6,785 bases of DNA, taken from Saprospiraceae bacterium. GTDB taxonomy: Bacteria; Bacteroidota; Bacteroidia; Chitinophagales; Saprospiraceae. This document shows positions 6,498 through 6,785 of this stretch, in pieces; the stretch's first letter is position 1, and each line of letters begins with the position of its first letter. The stretch covers positions 373 through 7,157 of the forward strand of contig JAGQWV010000719.1 of the NCBI GenBank assembly GCA_020437045.1, in the 5' to 3' direction. A model generated the notes under the pieces. The model had not been told where the DNA came from. It did not search any database and saw only the letters and a program-made list of their open reading frames with translations. Both the position numbers and the translations under genes were made by a program.

Positions 6498-6785
6498 ATG
6501 GAGAAGAAAATACTTTGGAGACCGAATCAGAATTTTATTGCATCCTGTAATCTCACCCAATACCAGCAATGGCTATACAAAAAGAATATAGCTGCTTGCG
6601 ATTCTTATGAAACATTATGGCAATGGTCTGCCGATCAGATCGATGAGTTTTGGCATTCTATATGGGACTATTTCCAAATATTACATGATGGTGATTTCTC
6701 CGAAGTTACCCGGGGAGGTGAAATGCCAAATATCGAATGGTTTGCCGGTACCAGGCTAAATTATACGGAACATTTGTTCCGCCAT
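6498..6785 (+). CDS. Acetoacetate-CoA ligase, N-terminal 96 residues (cut by right window edge)
   Basis: An open frame runs from the ATG at 6498 to the window end without a stop. The translation matches the N-terminus of acetoacetyl-CoA synthetases, members of the acyl-adenylate-forming family that convert acetoacetate, ATP and CoA to acetoacetyl-CoA in ketone-body and polyhydroxybutyrate metabolism. Telling stretches are ILWRPNQNFIASCNLTQY (5-22), YETLWQWSADQIDEFWHSIW (37-56) and PNIEWFAGTRLNYTEHLFR (77-95), where the W-F-x-G-x-x-LNY-x-E block is typical of the acetyl-CoA-synthetase-like N-terminal domain. The family is usually about 650 residues, so only some 15% is present and the AMP-binding core lies outside. 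An in-frame TGA at 6462-6464 and no other ATG fix the start; no Shine-Dalgarno is seen. It lies 66 nt after the Anbu gene and is probably metabolically separate from it, though read-through is possible. Confidence 0.85.
   Translation, partial: MEKKILWRPNQNFIASCNLTQYQQWLYKKNIAACDSYETLWQWSADQIDEFWHSIWDYFQILHDGDFSEVTRGGEMPNIEWFAGTRLNYTEHLFRH

Overview
The window looks like a piece of chromosome from a member of the Bacteroidota. The evidence is indirect: moderate base composition, almost no Shine-Dalgarno sequences before confident start codons, a possible TAnnTTTG-type promoter element, and protein styles (a GDIDSR-type secreted M28 peptidase with a C-terminal FN3 domain, an acetoacetate-CoA ligase). 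The assignment below phylum is not supported by what can be seen here.

Layout, left to right. From the left edge to 1604, on the minus strand, lies the N-terminal half of a large transglutaminase-like protein with a DUF2126 region, cut by the window edge. A short divergent intergenic region follows (1605 to about 1688/1730), carrying a 12-bp perfect inverted repeat, one arm of which covers the transglutaminase start codon. On the plus strand come a secreted M28-family metallopeptidase with an FN3-like tail (1689-3143), a 138-nt gap with an imperfect direct repeat, and then three tightly spaced genes: a circularly permuted ATP-grasp protein (3282-4721), an alpha-E (DUF403) protein (4743-5693) and a proteasome-fold Anbu-like protein (5709-6431). 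After a 66-nt gap with two small palindromes, the N-terminus of an acetoacetate-CoA ligase (6498 onward) runs off the right edge. There is no gene-free stretch above 300 bases, and no tRNA, rRNA, CRISPR array or insertion sequence was seen.

The core of the window is the ATP-grasp / alpha-E / Anbu cluster with a transglutaminase next door. This association is known from comparative genomics as a predicted peptide-ligation and peptide-cleavage system: the ATP-grasp enzyme is thought to form amide bonds (amidoligase), alpha-E is an obligate helical partner of unknown chemistry, the transglutaminase-like protein is a candidate amide hydrolase or transferase, and Anbu is a self-compartmentalising Ntn-hydrolase relative. 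Its substrate and product remain unknown as far as I know. What is less ordinary here is the form of the parts: the transglutaminase is the long DUF2126 type and is divergent rather than in the operon, a secreted M28 peptidase sits between it and the operon, and the Anbu protein departs from the usual motif just after its catalytic Asp. The M28 peptidase and the acetoacetate-CoA ligase may simply be neighbours.
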